64,000 nt of DNA from Antedon mediterranea (taxonomy: Eukaryota; Echinodermata; Crinoidea; Comatulida; Antedonidae), in assembly GCF_964355755.1 (NCBI RefSeq), contig NC_092680.1, forward strand, positions 3,635,001 through 3,699,000, written 5' to 3'. The first letter of the stretch is position 1. Each line of letters opens with the position of its first letter. The position numbers and the translations under genes were made by a program. Below, one piece after another: positions 12,840-22,893 of this stretch. Below the pieces are notes generated by a model. It searched no databases, was not told the DNA's origin, and saw only the letters and a list, made by a program, of their open reading frames with translations.

Positions 12840-13312
12840 TAGTACTACGGCAAGTGGACCCAATTTAGTACCACGGTAGCACAGTGAAATGATAAAATAT
12901 AAATAAGTCACTACTTTTAATATCGTTTCGTATGTTAATACACTGTGCTCAAGTTGACCCAATTTGGCGCCAGTGGAGCACAGTGATATAAAATAGAAAT
13001 AAAGTCACTAAATTTAAACATCTTTTCGTATGTTAATCACTGTGCTCAAGTGGATCCAAATTGGCCCCAGTGGAGCACAGTGATATAACATAGAAATAAA
13101 GTCACTTAAGTTTCAATATCTTTTCGTATGTTGATACACTGACTGTGCTTAAGTGGACACAATTTGGCACTAGTGGAGCACAGTGATATAAAATAGAAAT
13201 AAGTCACTGAATGTTAATATCTTTTCGTAATGTTAATACACTGGTGCTCCAGTGGACCCAATTAAGTTTCAATATATTTTCGTATGTTAATACACTGTGC
13301 TCCAGTGGATCC
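12840..13312. repeat. ~110-125 bp tandem repeat, about 4.5 copies
   Basis: Unit contains GGAGCACAGTGATATAAAATA, AAGTCACT, CTTTTCGTATGTTAATACAC and CTGTGCTCAAGTGGACCCAA. Copies differ by small indels. Within each unit AGCACAGTG and CACTGTGCT form a short inverted pair. Directly adjoins a tRNA-like sequence. Confidence 0.75.
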
Positions 13313-13323
13313 AATATTCCACC

Positions 13324-13388
13324 GACCAGCGTGGGAATCGAACCCACAACATATGTGTTGTGGGTTCAGGCGACTGAGCTAACTGGTC
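13324..13388 (-). pseudogene. tRNA-like sequence (not a functional tRNA)
   Basis: On the minus strand: a 7-bp acceptor pair (GACCAGT/GCTGGTC), A-box-like TAGCTCAGTCG, and a perfect T arm GTGGG-TTCGATT-CCCAC. Only about 65 nt long, and the anticodon arm is an overlong stem with a 4-nt loop, so it is a pseudogene or SINE head. Confidence 0.6.
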
Positions 13389-13579
13389 ATTTTGGTCACA
13401 AGGTTCGAACCTCTGCGGATATTGTTTTTTAATGGAAAATAATGAATATTTTTCTTTTATTTTGAAAGAGAGATATTTTGAGGTTAGTTTATTATTTTAT
13501 TTATTTCTTTTTTCTTCTTATTATATTCTTACTATGTATATCTTACTCGTCATATTTGATTATGTTTATGTATCTTTTC

Positions 13580-13625
13580 TGGTGGGTAAGCCTTAAAGTT
13601 CTTTGAACTTATTTGCCCACCAGCC
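13580..13625. repeat. Short inverted repeat
   Basis: CTGGTGGGTAAG pairs with TTGCCCACCAG, with an inner AAGTTC/GAACTT. Possibly a transposon end; no partner found in the window. Confidence 0.4.
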
Positions 13626-13629
13626 ACAC

Positions 13630-14450
13630 ATCTTTCTTATATACATGTTCATTGTTACTTAATTATCATATTAATTTTACGTATGACTGTGCTGTCATCA
13701 TCGGTATGTCATTATCGATTGGCCACTTTTGTGGGTGTGTATAGAGGGTGACCGATTGTGTCACGCCCCCTAAAATTTCTCTCAAGAATAATAAAGTAGG
13801 TCATATTAATTTTCTTGTTGCAATGGGACATGGAATCCAATTGTAGTTTGCCTATATAGAAATAATCCAGTCGCTAGAAAGAAGGCCATGCAGATGCACA
13901 TTTTTTTTTCATTTTGTATAAATAAATCAAACTTATTTTTTATATTAACAACACACACAGTATAATTTCACACATATACTTTATTAAATAGACAAATACC
14001 ATAATTAACATGAACAAGTTTACCTAACTAGATGAAATAAGAAAGTGCAAAAATGAAGCATTATTTAACATGTGAATGTCCTTATCGCTATCTGTTAGTT
14101 GTTGTAAAATAATATACACAGTCCAAACTCAAACCACAGGTTCTGTTTTATTTGTGTATTTTATCAAAATCAATCAACCAGCAGCAGCACTGTAAGGTAC
14201 ATAAAATACACAAAAAGAACTATACAGTTATTTTTCAAACCTACTATATACGGTATTAATATTTTGACATACTAGATTCTCAACTACTTTTAGGTCTAAA
14301 AATGCAACAAATTGTGTCCTACTATTGGAACTCTAATTCTAAAATCCAGACTTTATGTGCATATCACATTGTAATACAAATAATATAAAAAAATGAATTA
14401 ATTACATATACTAAATCAATTACGTTGTTTAAAATAATGACAAATTAACA
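13630..14450. other. Intergenic, no gene seen
   Basis: AT-rich sequence upstream of SKIC3. I see no exon with matching splice sites and no repeat I can place. Confidence 0.5.
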
Positions 14451-14795
14451 CTTAAAAATGAAAAAATAATTGTAAAAAAATGTATTTGTTGAATATGCCA
14501 TTTTAATCTAACATAATAGTTATCCACTTTGACCAAAAATTGGATCGAAAAAAAATGTATTTACCTGAAAAAAATCTAATTTAAAGCAAAAAAACGGTCA
14601 AATTGGCTGCCAGCCAATGGGTTTTTGGTTGAATTTAACCATTTATTTTGTCATTTTATAAGTGAAAACACTTTTCTTTTTTTTTTCTATTGAAGTGATT
14701 AACTTTATCAAAACTACAAAATAACATATTCGAAGTCTGATTTAATTAATCTTCATTTTTCATGTTTTTGGGGCACAATACATTTTTAAAAGAGC
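14450..14795. mobile_element. Family B inverted-repeat element, diverged
   Basis: Carries the family B interior (GCCATTTTAATCT, TAGTTATCCACTTTGACC, TGGGTTTTTGGTTGAATT) and the right end CATGTTTTTGGGGCACAAT. The left terminus is eroded. Confidence 0.55.
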
Positions 14796-15172
14796 ATGAT
14801 CTGATTACAGTATAATCCCTATTAATCCCAACAAAGTGCCCTTTAATAAGATATCACATAAATAGTGGTAAAACATACATTTCATGAGAAAGTGTTTGCT
14901 ACTATCTATCGATGTTATTGTGTATATTCTGTAAAAATCAGTTTTTATTATTATTCATAATAAAATATGTGTAAAAAGTTGAAAACATCGAAAGCATGCT
15001 AAATCATTAATATCCATTAATACACTGGAATTCTGAATATCAGAAGTATCCGTAATGCTGATGGACATACAATGTTCAATATTACATTTCAATATTTCAA
15101 TAATTAATACACATACTAGAGCTTTCCTGGTGTAAAACCACATTACAGGTATTACCATTTATTCCAATTTAT

Positions 15173-16018
15173 TAAAGATATATTGTCCCCCTGAAAAACA
15201 ATTGTTTAACAACTTTGTTGAATAGGCCATTTTAATGTCACATAATAGTTATTCACTTTGACCAAAAAATTGCAACAGGAACAAATATTATTTACCTGGA
15301 AAACTGTAATAGTAAAAAAAATAGTCAAATTTACTGGAAGTCAATGGGTTTTTGATTTAATTTTAACTGTTTATTCTATCTTTTTACAAGTGAAAAAATT
15401 AAATTTGTTTTTCTACGGAAGTGATTCACTTCACTGCGAAATAAGCTATTCAAATTTTATTTTATCAATTATCATTTTTCGGGTATTGCTAAACCCCGCA
15501 AACCTCCAAAAAACCATAGCAAACCCCACCGAACCAACATAAAAGTGATTGAATCATGTAGTGTACAACCCACTGGGTATATCCATGTAAAATATTAAAT
15601 TTCTACTGTTAACTACTTATTTTTGGGGTAAAACATCATTTTTTGATAAAAAATGATTGCTAATTTTTAACCAAAAAATGATGTTTTATCCCCAAAAAAG
15701 TAGTTAACAGTAGAAATTTAATAATTTATATACCCAGTGGGTCGTACACTACATTATTCAATCACTTTTATGTTGGTTCGGTGGGGTTTGCTATGGTTTT
15801 TTGGAGGTTTGCAGGGTTTTTATCAATCACAAAAATAAGTTGTTAACAGTAGAAATTTAATTTTTTTTTTTACATGGATATACCCAGTGGGTTGTACACT
15901 ACATGATTCAATCACTTTTATGTTGGTTCGGTGGGGTTCGCTATGTTTTTTTGGAGGTTTGCGGGGGTTTGCGGTGTTTAGCAATACCCTCCTTTTTCCT
16001 GTTTTTGGGGGACAATTA
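15173..16018. mobile_element. Family B element interrupted by a foldback element
   Basis: Left end TAAAGATATATTGTCCCCC, right end GTTTTTGGGGGACAATTAA. Its body is split by the 15481-15989 insertion. The right terminus supplies the stop codon of the gene on the minus strand (TAA at 16016-16018). Confidence 0.7.
15481..15989. mobile_element. Foldback element with one arm duplicated
   Basis: Begins GGGTATTGCTAAAC and ends GTTTAGCAATACCC. The left arm (15481-15650) is matched in inverted orientation by 15660-15818 and again by 15819-15989. Shared words: TTGGTTCGGTGGGGTT, TAACAGTAGAAATTTAA, ACCCAGTGGGT. Inserted in a family B element after ATTTTTC. Confidence 0.85.
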
Positions 16019-19000
16019 AACCGAGGTTGCAGGAACGTCTACTACTTCTTTTAGACCATTTGTTGTTGTTGACGTCACCGTTGTTGATGTCACCGTTGTT
16101 GACGTCACTGTTGTTGACTTTGATGGTAATTTCAATTTAATGAAAATACAAGCACAAATCGGTAAAATAATAAGTGCCAATAAGAAGAAGTAATTACTAT
16201 TTACTGAAAAAAAAATTACATTGGTGGTCAATTATGAGAAGTGGCCCCTTACGGGAAGTGGTAACTGATATATCATTAACAATATTTTATCGCTTTCTGA
16301 AGGTGGTCGCTTACAAGAGATGGATCATAGTTAAGTAAATGGATGCATTTGCACAAATTTAAACAATTTGTATAAATACTGTAGACCTAATCTGTTTTCA
16401 TATAAGTTTGTTTAGAGTTCTATGGTGCGACGCCACAACGATAGAGGGCGCTGCATGGTTGCTAGCCAACCAAAAAATGCGTTCAGCGCTACTATGTTGA
16501 TAAACTGTATAGATCTGTATTTCTATCAAATTATATATCATTAAAAACAAATATTTAGTGATCTTTTAAAATTTTAGTTTGTTTTTATTGAAAATTATTA
16601 AGTTTTAAAATGACTACGTCGATAAGCCTATTCCAAACCATTGGTGACCTGAAAATCACTCAGGCAGGTTGAACGCATTTTTTGGTTGGCTAGCAACCAC
16701 GCAGCGTCACCTACCGTCGTGACGTCAGCACCGCAGAACTCTATAAATAAACCTAATCTTTTCTCAGTTTCTTATACCCCTTTCACATCAGACTTGGCAG
16801 TGATCTTCAGAAACACACCAGGGTTTGTGGCCATTCTCAGTGATCTCCGGAGAACATTCGGCTGTTCAACTCCGGTGTTTTGAACTCCTGAGATGTTTGA
16901 TTTTACCTTTCCCATAACCACAACCCCAATGTGTCAAAACTCTGGGGTGTCTCCGGAGTTTTGCTTGTTGATGTGAAAGGGGTATTAGATGAATACAGTA
17001 TATATATAATTTGCAAAACAAAGAGGTACAAAATGTGGAAACTTTAAGCAATTGTGAAATGAAAATGGTCCGCTCCTACTACTGTATCAATTGGCAAAAA
17101 TATTTCAATATAAGATAAATAATTATTATAATGAATTATTATTAATACCTCCATCCTCGTCAAAATCTTCAGTTGGAGGTTTCTCTGGCTGCACTGTAGC
17201 TGAAAAAAAAAATTTAAAAATCAAAGAATTGTTTTTCTCACTTTTTGGTGAATAAACAAAATTCAACTGAAGCTACCTATACAATAAGTTTAAATAATGA
17301 AAATGGTCAGCTCCTTCTATCAATTTGACAAATAATCTATTATAGAATAAAAAAATAACTATTAAATATGTATTGTTCCTCAAAACATGAAAAATTAAGA
17401 AAAAAGGGCCATTTCATAGTTTCTATCTGTTAATTAAAAAGACAAAAATTGGATCCAATTTTTGGTCATAGTGAATAACTATCATAATATTATGTGACAT
17501 TAAAATAGCATGTTCAACAAAAACATTTTAAACAATAAATATTTCGACTTAAAACCAGCTTTGTAATTATTGTTCTTTCTTCAGAAATAATTATTTATTA
17601 TCAATTATTTTTGTTTAACAATCAGTAGTAAACATTTTGTGTAAATATAGTCTGGCCTACTGCACAGAACAAACATATAATCATAATAAACTAAACTATA
17701 GTAATGTACACATTCCAGGGTAGGGACAGCATTACTCCCTCATAGACTCTCTATTTCCAGACGTACGTTGGGTCAAATACAAGCAACATGGACCTATAAA
17801 TTAGTCTAGTTTACAAAATCCCAAAAATGTCAACACTATCAATATAGTTTTAGTGATGATACAGTTCCTACGATTCCGTTCTCTTGGCTATAACTGCTTA
17901 AGGCACAGCGCAAAAATTATTTTTTCAGGGGGACAATTATATCTTTAGCCTTACCTTCAGTCTGTACTGTAACTGGCTGCAATTCAGCTGCCTCTACAAT
18001 GTTTAAATAACGTAAATAGTCAGCTCATACTATCTTTGATTATTTTTTTATTATTATATATGTTCCATTTAACAACTTTTTTATTATTGGTAATTTTAAA
18101 AAATAAATTTAAAAAGAGAGGGTTTTGTGTGTTTTACATGGGAAAAAACTTTGAAGGAGACAAAACAAAAATTGGTAATTTGTATAATTTGTGGTCATGG
18201 TCAAAATCTTACCTGTTGTTATTTCCCTAGGAAGGCTGGTGTTTGCTTGTGTTACCTGGTCTATAATACATAAATTTTTTAAGAATTATTTTTTTCTGGG
18301 GGACAATACATCTTTAATATTAGCGGTTTAAAAAAAAAAGCTAATGGATGTAAAAAGAAATTTAAATATAATTATGTAATATTAAAGTATGTTTCTTTTG
18401 TTTTTTTTAAGTATGTGTGCATACAGACAGACAGCAATCCAACAAGATTGGAATTGAATTGTTATGCAAGACCATGTCACAATATCACAGTTTGCCAGAT
18501 GTAGTGTAACGGCTAACTAAAAACACTAAAAGACACTCTACTAACACAAGAATCTCCTGTTCGTCCAAAACGTGTAACAATTTCGAAAGGCATTATAGGA
18601 TAGAATAGAGCTAATGGGTGGCGACATTGTGAGCCATGGAGTAGTGCCTTCATCAAATTAGAAAGGCAAAATCTGTAGAGAGGATCTGCTAATCTATACT
18701 ATAGGGGGGATAGAATAATTGACTGAGCTCTCTATAGGAATTAATAGATTTGACTTCCTAGTTTGGAGAGGGCGCTGCTCCATGCTGTGAAATGGTGTCG
18801 CCCAGTTTAACCTTTTAACCCTGTACTTCCGATACTGTGTTTTGAATGCAAATTGAAGAACAGGAGATTCTTGTGTTATAAGTTCTTTGGTAAAAGTAAA
18901 ACTGCATGTGCAAATTTGCCAATGAATCAGCAAATTTTCCAAACAAAGAGGTACAAAATGCGCAAACTTTCAGCAAGTGCGAAATGAAAATGGTCAGCTC

Positions 19001-20766
19001 CTACTATCAATTGGAAAAATATTCCACTATTATAAGATAAATAATTATTATAACGAATTATTATTAATACCTCCATCCTAGTCAAAATCTTCAGTTGGAA
19101 GTTTCTCTGGCTGCACTGTAGCTGAAAAAAAAAATTATTTAAATTTAAAAATCAAAGAATTGTTTTTCTCACTTTTTGGTGAATAAACAAAATTCAACTG
19201 AAGCTACCTATACAATAAGTTTAAATAATGAAAATGGTCAGCTCCTTCTATCAATTTGACAAATAATCTATTATAGAATAAAAAAATAACTATTAAATAT
19301 GTATTGTTTCCCCAAAACATGAAAAATTAAGAAAAAAGGGCCATTTCATAGTTTCTATCTGTTAATTAAAAAGACAAAAATTGGATCCAATTTTTGGTCA
19401 TAGTGAATAACTATCATAATATTATGTGACATTAAAATAGCATGTTCAACAAAAACATTTTAAACAAGAAATATTTCGACTTAAAACCAGCTTTGTAATT
19501 ATTGTTCTTTCTTCAGAAATAATTATTTATTATCAATTATTTTTGTTTAACAATCAGTAGTAAACATTTTGTGTAAATATAGTCTGGCCTACTGCACAGA
19601 ACAAAAATATAATCATAATAAACGAAACTATAGTAATGTACACATTCCAGGGTAGGGACAGCATTACTCCCTCATAGACTCTCTATTTCCAGACGTACGT
19701 TGGGTCAAATACAAGCAACATGGACCTATAAATTAGTCTAGTTTACAAAATCCCAAAAATGTCAACACTATCAATATAGTTTTAGTGATGATACAGTTCC
19801 TACAATTCTGTTCTCTTGGCTATAACTGCTTAAGGCACAGCGCAAACATTATTTTTTCAGGGGGACAATTATATCTTTAGCCTTACCTTCAGTCTGTACT
19901 GTAACTGGCTGCAATTCAGCTGCCTCTACAATGTTTAAATAACGTAAATAGTCAGCTCATACTATCTTTGATTATTTTTTTATTATTATATATGTTCCAT
20001 TTAACAACTTTTTTATTAATGGTAATTTTAAAAAATAAATTTAAAAAGAGAGGGTTTTTTTTGTGTTTTACATGGGAAAAAACTTTGAAGGAGACAAAAC
20101 AAAATTGGTAATTTGTATAATTTGTGGTCATGGTCAAAATCTTACCTGTTGTTATTTCCCTAGGAAGGCTGGTGTTTGCTTGTGTTACCTGCTCTATAAT
20201 ACAAGGGAATACAATTAAAAAATAATTGTTTTTTAAAAATGTTTTTATTGTAGATGAAAAATAAAATACCAGGAAAATATTTCTGTTGTTGACATAATTG
20301 GCTGGCTGTCTTGAGATCGACTTCACGCCAGGCGCGCGTCAACCCACGTGCGGTCGTAATAAACATACACAAATAATATTCCTTAATTGTAAGACGTGGT
20401 TGTAAGGATAAATCCCTGTTTGACACGAGAACCATCTGTGGCATGCACGTAATATAGAGGGCATGCAAACGAAGTTAGCATGCCCTCTAGTAATAGCAAT
20501 TAGATACAATAAATATTAGATTATTACAGTACTTACTGATTGCAACAACAAGTCCAAGAGCATAATAAAAACACACCACTGTAGTGTAAAATAAAATGAT
20601 TTGAACAAATATGCTGTGTATGAAATAAACAAAAGGTTAAATATTTTCCCTAATTAAAGAAATCCACAAAACTATTACTGGACTTTAAATTAATTTTAAT
20701 GTTATTACTATTGTTATTATTATTAGGGATAAAAAAAATTAACTTACGGATTAAAAATGTTTTCAT
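16016..20766 (-). CDS. Unrecognised small signal-peptide/single-TM protein with a duplicated exon cassette
   Basis: No family recognised. Exons in transcript order: 20748-20766 (ATG 20764-20766), 20537-20578, 20146-20193, 19887-19925, 19071-19121, 18213-18260, 17955-17993, 17149-17199, 16016-16203 (stop 16016-16018). All junctions are phase 1, so cassette exons of 48, 39 and 51 nt can be included or skipped freely. Predicted start MKTFLILVCFYYALGLVVAI is a convincing signal peptide. The ectodomain is short, with Thr, Gln, Pro and acidic residues. The last exon encodes a TM segment (YFFLLALIILPICACIFI), then basic KLKLPSK, then a TTVTS repeat tail, suggesting a type I protein. Exon 19071-19121 has an in-frame TAG (19078-19080); skipping it gives 157 aa with the TM, including it a ~63-aa secreted precursor. 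Splice sites and signal peptide are seen; expression is inferred. Confidence 0.6.
16069..16115. repeat. 15-bp coding minisatellite with TGACGTCA palindromes
   Basis: About three copies of GTTGTTGACGTCACC, encoding the TTVTS repeat in the tail of the small TM protein. TGACGTCA occurs at 16070-16077 and 16100-16107; it matches the CRE palindrome but is probably incidental to the codons. Confidence 0.7.
16414..16742. mobile_element. Inverted-repeat element (~70-bp arms)
   Basis: AGAGTTCT at the left pairs with AGAACTCT at the right; inner arms GCTAGCCAACCAAAAAATGC and GCATTTTTTGGTTGGCTAGC are exact inverses. Lies in the last intron of the small TM-protein gene. Confidence 0.85.
16774..16985. 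mobile_element. MITE with TACCCCTTTCACATCA ends
   Basis: Ends TACCCCTTTCACATCA and TGATGTGAAAGGGGTA. Inner words CTCCGGAG and ACTCCGG also invert. Flanked by TTA-like bases. A possible relic of the same family is at about 32634-32690. Confidence 0.8.
17013..18262. repeat. Segmental tandem duplication, copy 1
   Basis: About 1.25 kb nearly identical to 18936-20195 (offset about 1.92-1.93 kb). Carries exons 17149-17199, 17955-17993 and 18213-18260 of the small TM-protein gene plus a family B element. Starts at AAACAAAGAGGTACAAAATG. Confidence 0.9.
17371..17947. mobile_element. Family B element with interrupted interior (copy 1 of duplication)
   Basis: From TATTGTTCCTCAAAACATG to GGGGGACAATTATATCTTTA, ending 8 bp before the donor side of exon 17955-17993. 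About 370 bp in the middle is not family B-like. Confidence 0.55.
18270..18316. mobile_element. Family B terminus only
   Basis: GGGGGACAATACATCTTTA with its adjoining T-rich run. On the minus strand it lies just upstream of the acceptor of exon 18213-18260, contributing the pyrimidine-rich region. Confidence 0.45.
18542..18878. mobile_element. Inverted-repeat element between the two duplicated blocks
   Basis: TAACACAAGAATCTCCTGTTC at the left and its inverse ending CTTGTGTTA at the right. Inner arms GGGTGGCGACATTGTGAGCC and GTGAAATGGTGTCGCCC pair imperfectly. Non-coding. Confidence 0.8.
18936..20195. repeat. Segmental tandem duplication, copy 2
   Basis: Second copy, carrying exons 19071-19121 (with stop), 19887-19925 and 20146-20193. 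Differences from copy 1 are scattered single bases and small indels, suggesting a recent event. Confidence 0.9.
19302..19879. mobile_element. Family B element with interrupted interior (copy 2 of duplication)
   Basis: Paralogue of 17371-17947 carried by the segmental duplication; ends GGGGGACAATTATATCTTTA next to exon 19887-19925. Confidence 0.55.
20455..20489. repeat. Perfect 12-bp stem hairpin
   Basis: TAGAGGGCATGC, an 11-nt spacer, then GCATGCCCTCTA. In the intron between exons 20537-20578 and 20146-20193 of the small TM-protein gene. Function unknown; could be a minimal inverted-repeat element. Confidence 0.7.
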
Positions 20767-20778
20767 TTTCGTACCAAG
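20767..20778 (-). other. 5' UTR part of the start-codon exon of the small TM-protein gene
   Basis: Acceptor TTACAG ends at 20779 on the minus strand, leaving 12 nt of UTR before the ATG. An upstream non-coding exon is implied. Confidence 0.4.
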
Positions 20779-20930
20779 CTGTAATGTTAAAACAAAATAT
20801 CAAACTGAAATTAAACACAAGATACAGCAAAGAAGTGCTGTTTATAAGGTATTGTTTAATTTAAGAATTACACAATGTTTTTAAATTAAAGAATGGATTA
20901 AAGTAATATTAAATTTTATTCCATGTTATA

Positions 20931-21262
20931 TTAAAAATATATTGTCAACCTTAAAAAAAATAATTTTTTAAACATTTTTTTGTTGAATATTCCATTTTAA
21001 TGTCATAATGGTTAAAACTGGATCTAAAAAAATTATTTTCTTGTAACAATGTACTCTAAAGCAAAAAAATACTTAAATTGTCTTGTCAGACAATGGTTTT
21101 CAGTTAAAATTAACTGTTTATTTTGTCTTTTTATAATAAATAAATATTTGTGTTAATTTTTTTTTTTAGAAGCGAATAAAACTGCAAAATGACCTATTCA
21201 AATTCTGATTTTATTAATCTTTAGTTATCAGGTTTTTGGAGGACAGTGATCTTTAATAAATA
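20931..21262. mobile_element. Family B element, diverged
   Basis: Left end ATATATTGTCAACC, right end TTTTTGGAGGACAGTGATC, with the family interior (CCATTTTAATGTC, TGTTTATTTTGTC, AATGACCTATTCAAA). Lies in the spacer between the small TM-protein gene and UBAP1. Confidence 0.6.
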
Positions 21263-21663
21263 TCATAAATGAAAAATTTAATGTTCTCAACATCTGTAAT
21301 AAGTGGCTGCATCTCAATGGAGATAACAAATAAAATAAGCAAAAACCTAAATAAAAATGATATTAATCATTCTTGACAATTGTGACTTTTACTTTGCTGT
21401 GCTTGAATATCTCAGGAACTGAATATGCCTAAAATATCTGTTTATGCTTGCAGCTTTGTAAATTGTATTGTTTTTTTTTTTTCTGAATGGTGATGATATG
21501 ATGCAAGAACATGTCTATAAAATCATGAATTGAAAGGACTTTTTATGTGAATATCCTTATAAAAGTACTTACCTTAATACAAGGCCTAATTCTTTTGTTT
21601 ATTGTGTCTTACACTGAATGTTACAGTACAGTAATTACTTATTAGTTCGCCTGACAATACAAA

Positions 21664-21735
21664 AGGTGGGTGTGTAACTAGTTAGGTTTTGGTCTTGTAA
21701 TGAGACGCCAGATCACCAGTAGTTCAAATTCTTTT
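21664..21735 (+). pseudogene. tRNA-like remnant
   Basis: TAACTAGTTAGG (A-box-like) and AGTTCAAATTC (B-box-like) about 45 nt apart. Arms are not intact; likely a SINE head remnant. Confidence 0.35.
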
Positions 21736-21839
21736 TCTTTGAATAATATGCAATACTGCAAATTCTAAATGAAATATAAACAAATACAAACTTAAACTAT
21801 TCAAAATTAAACAAAACAAAGTAATTTCCTGGCAACCTT

Positions 21840-22270
21840 GATTCCTCTAAAAATGGCCACTTACATCGCAACATGCGATACACCGGAAGCGACGGGAAAT
21901 AGATGGATGCAATACGTATAGTATACGCAATGATTATTGTATAATTTACTCAATTTATAAGCTACAAACTTTAGTCAACTTAAAATTATTATCTTACGAT
22001 TCCTAGAACTTGTTCTCATACCAAGAAAACACATCTAAAAAAGGCCTTTTGTCCGACGACCTTTTCGTGTGGTGGTTGTTGTTGAACGAGCGCCCTCAAA
22101 ACGGTAAAGAATTGATGCGGTCTGGCACGATTTAGTTAGAGCGAGAGCTGAGAAGAAACTCAATTTCTATAAATAGAAAAAATGGATTCCGTTCTTCAAT
22201 TTTTGGTAAAGAGTTGTCACAAGATTATGTCTCACCTTGGTAATAACATATATTCTAACTAAAAAATGTA
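21840..22270. promoter_or_regulatory. Putative promoter region of UBAP1 (possibly bidirectional)
   Basis: Between the divergent small TM-protein gene and UBAP1. Contains AAAATGGCCAC (YY1-like) at about 21850 and ACCGGAAGC (ETS/GABP-like core) at 21882-21890. A first non-coding UBAP1 exon probably lies at about 22.1-22.25 kb; candidate donors are GTAAAG (near 22205) and GTAATA (near 22240). Inference from motifs and position. Confidence 0.35.
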
Positions 22271-22299
22271 TAAAATATGTATAAATGTATATAATAAGG

Positions 22300-22520
22300 G
22301 CTACGCCTAGCCTATAGTATAGCTAGACGCCCTCCTACTTCTTCTACTAGGCCTAGGCCTAGAGGAACGGGAACTAGGCTAGCCTCTACTCTCTAGCTAA
22401 ATAAGCTAGCCTAGGCCCTACTAAGGCTAGCTAGAGAGGTCTACCCGCCTAGGCCTCTCTATCTAGCCTGGCCCTAGAGAGAGGAGAGAACTAGCCTAGG
22501 TAGAGCCTTCCCAGGCTGAC
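22300..22520. repeat. CTAG/AGGCCTA-rich tract near the UBAP1 5' end
   Basis: Overlapping CTAG, AGGCCTAGG and GCTAGC words, as at 12.36-12.61 kb. Lies between the presumed first exon and the exon starting at 22824. Confidence 0.7.
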
Positions 22521-22823
22521 AGGCTCGGCTAGTACCTTGCCATAGCCTGCCACCAAGCCTACTTACCCTGTCTGTATTGTATCATGCCATGACTATCCGC
22601 CAAAATGCCATATCCAGCTGATTGATTGAAGCTATTGAATAATGAAACGGTCAATGGTGCGCCTTATTAATTATAAATAATTAGATTTGCGAGCAGAAAA
22701 CCCCAGTCAAGCGGTTGTTAGTAATAATATTAATAATGCCTACATATGCATATAGGATAGGCAGTAAGGTAATGTGTGCCTAGGCCGGCTATATAATATT
22801 CATATATGTTTTTTTCTTTTCAG

Positions 22824-22893
22824 GATATGAAGTAATTGCTAAAAATGCTTAACACTTTCTGAAAAAACGAAACAGAATTTGAGAACTACAAAC
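22824..22893 (+). other. UBAP1: UBAP1 5' UTR in the start-codon exon
   Basis: Strong acceptor TTTTTTCTTTTCAG ends at 22823; 70 nt of UTR with several stops in all frames precede the ATG at 22894. Confidence 0.55.

Noticed and set aside
13324-13388. Functional tRNA gene
   Set aside because: Only about 65 nt, with an anticodon arm of the wrong shape; kept only as a tRNA-like pseudogene.
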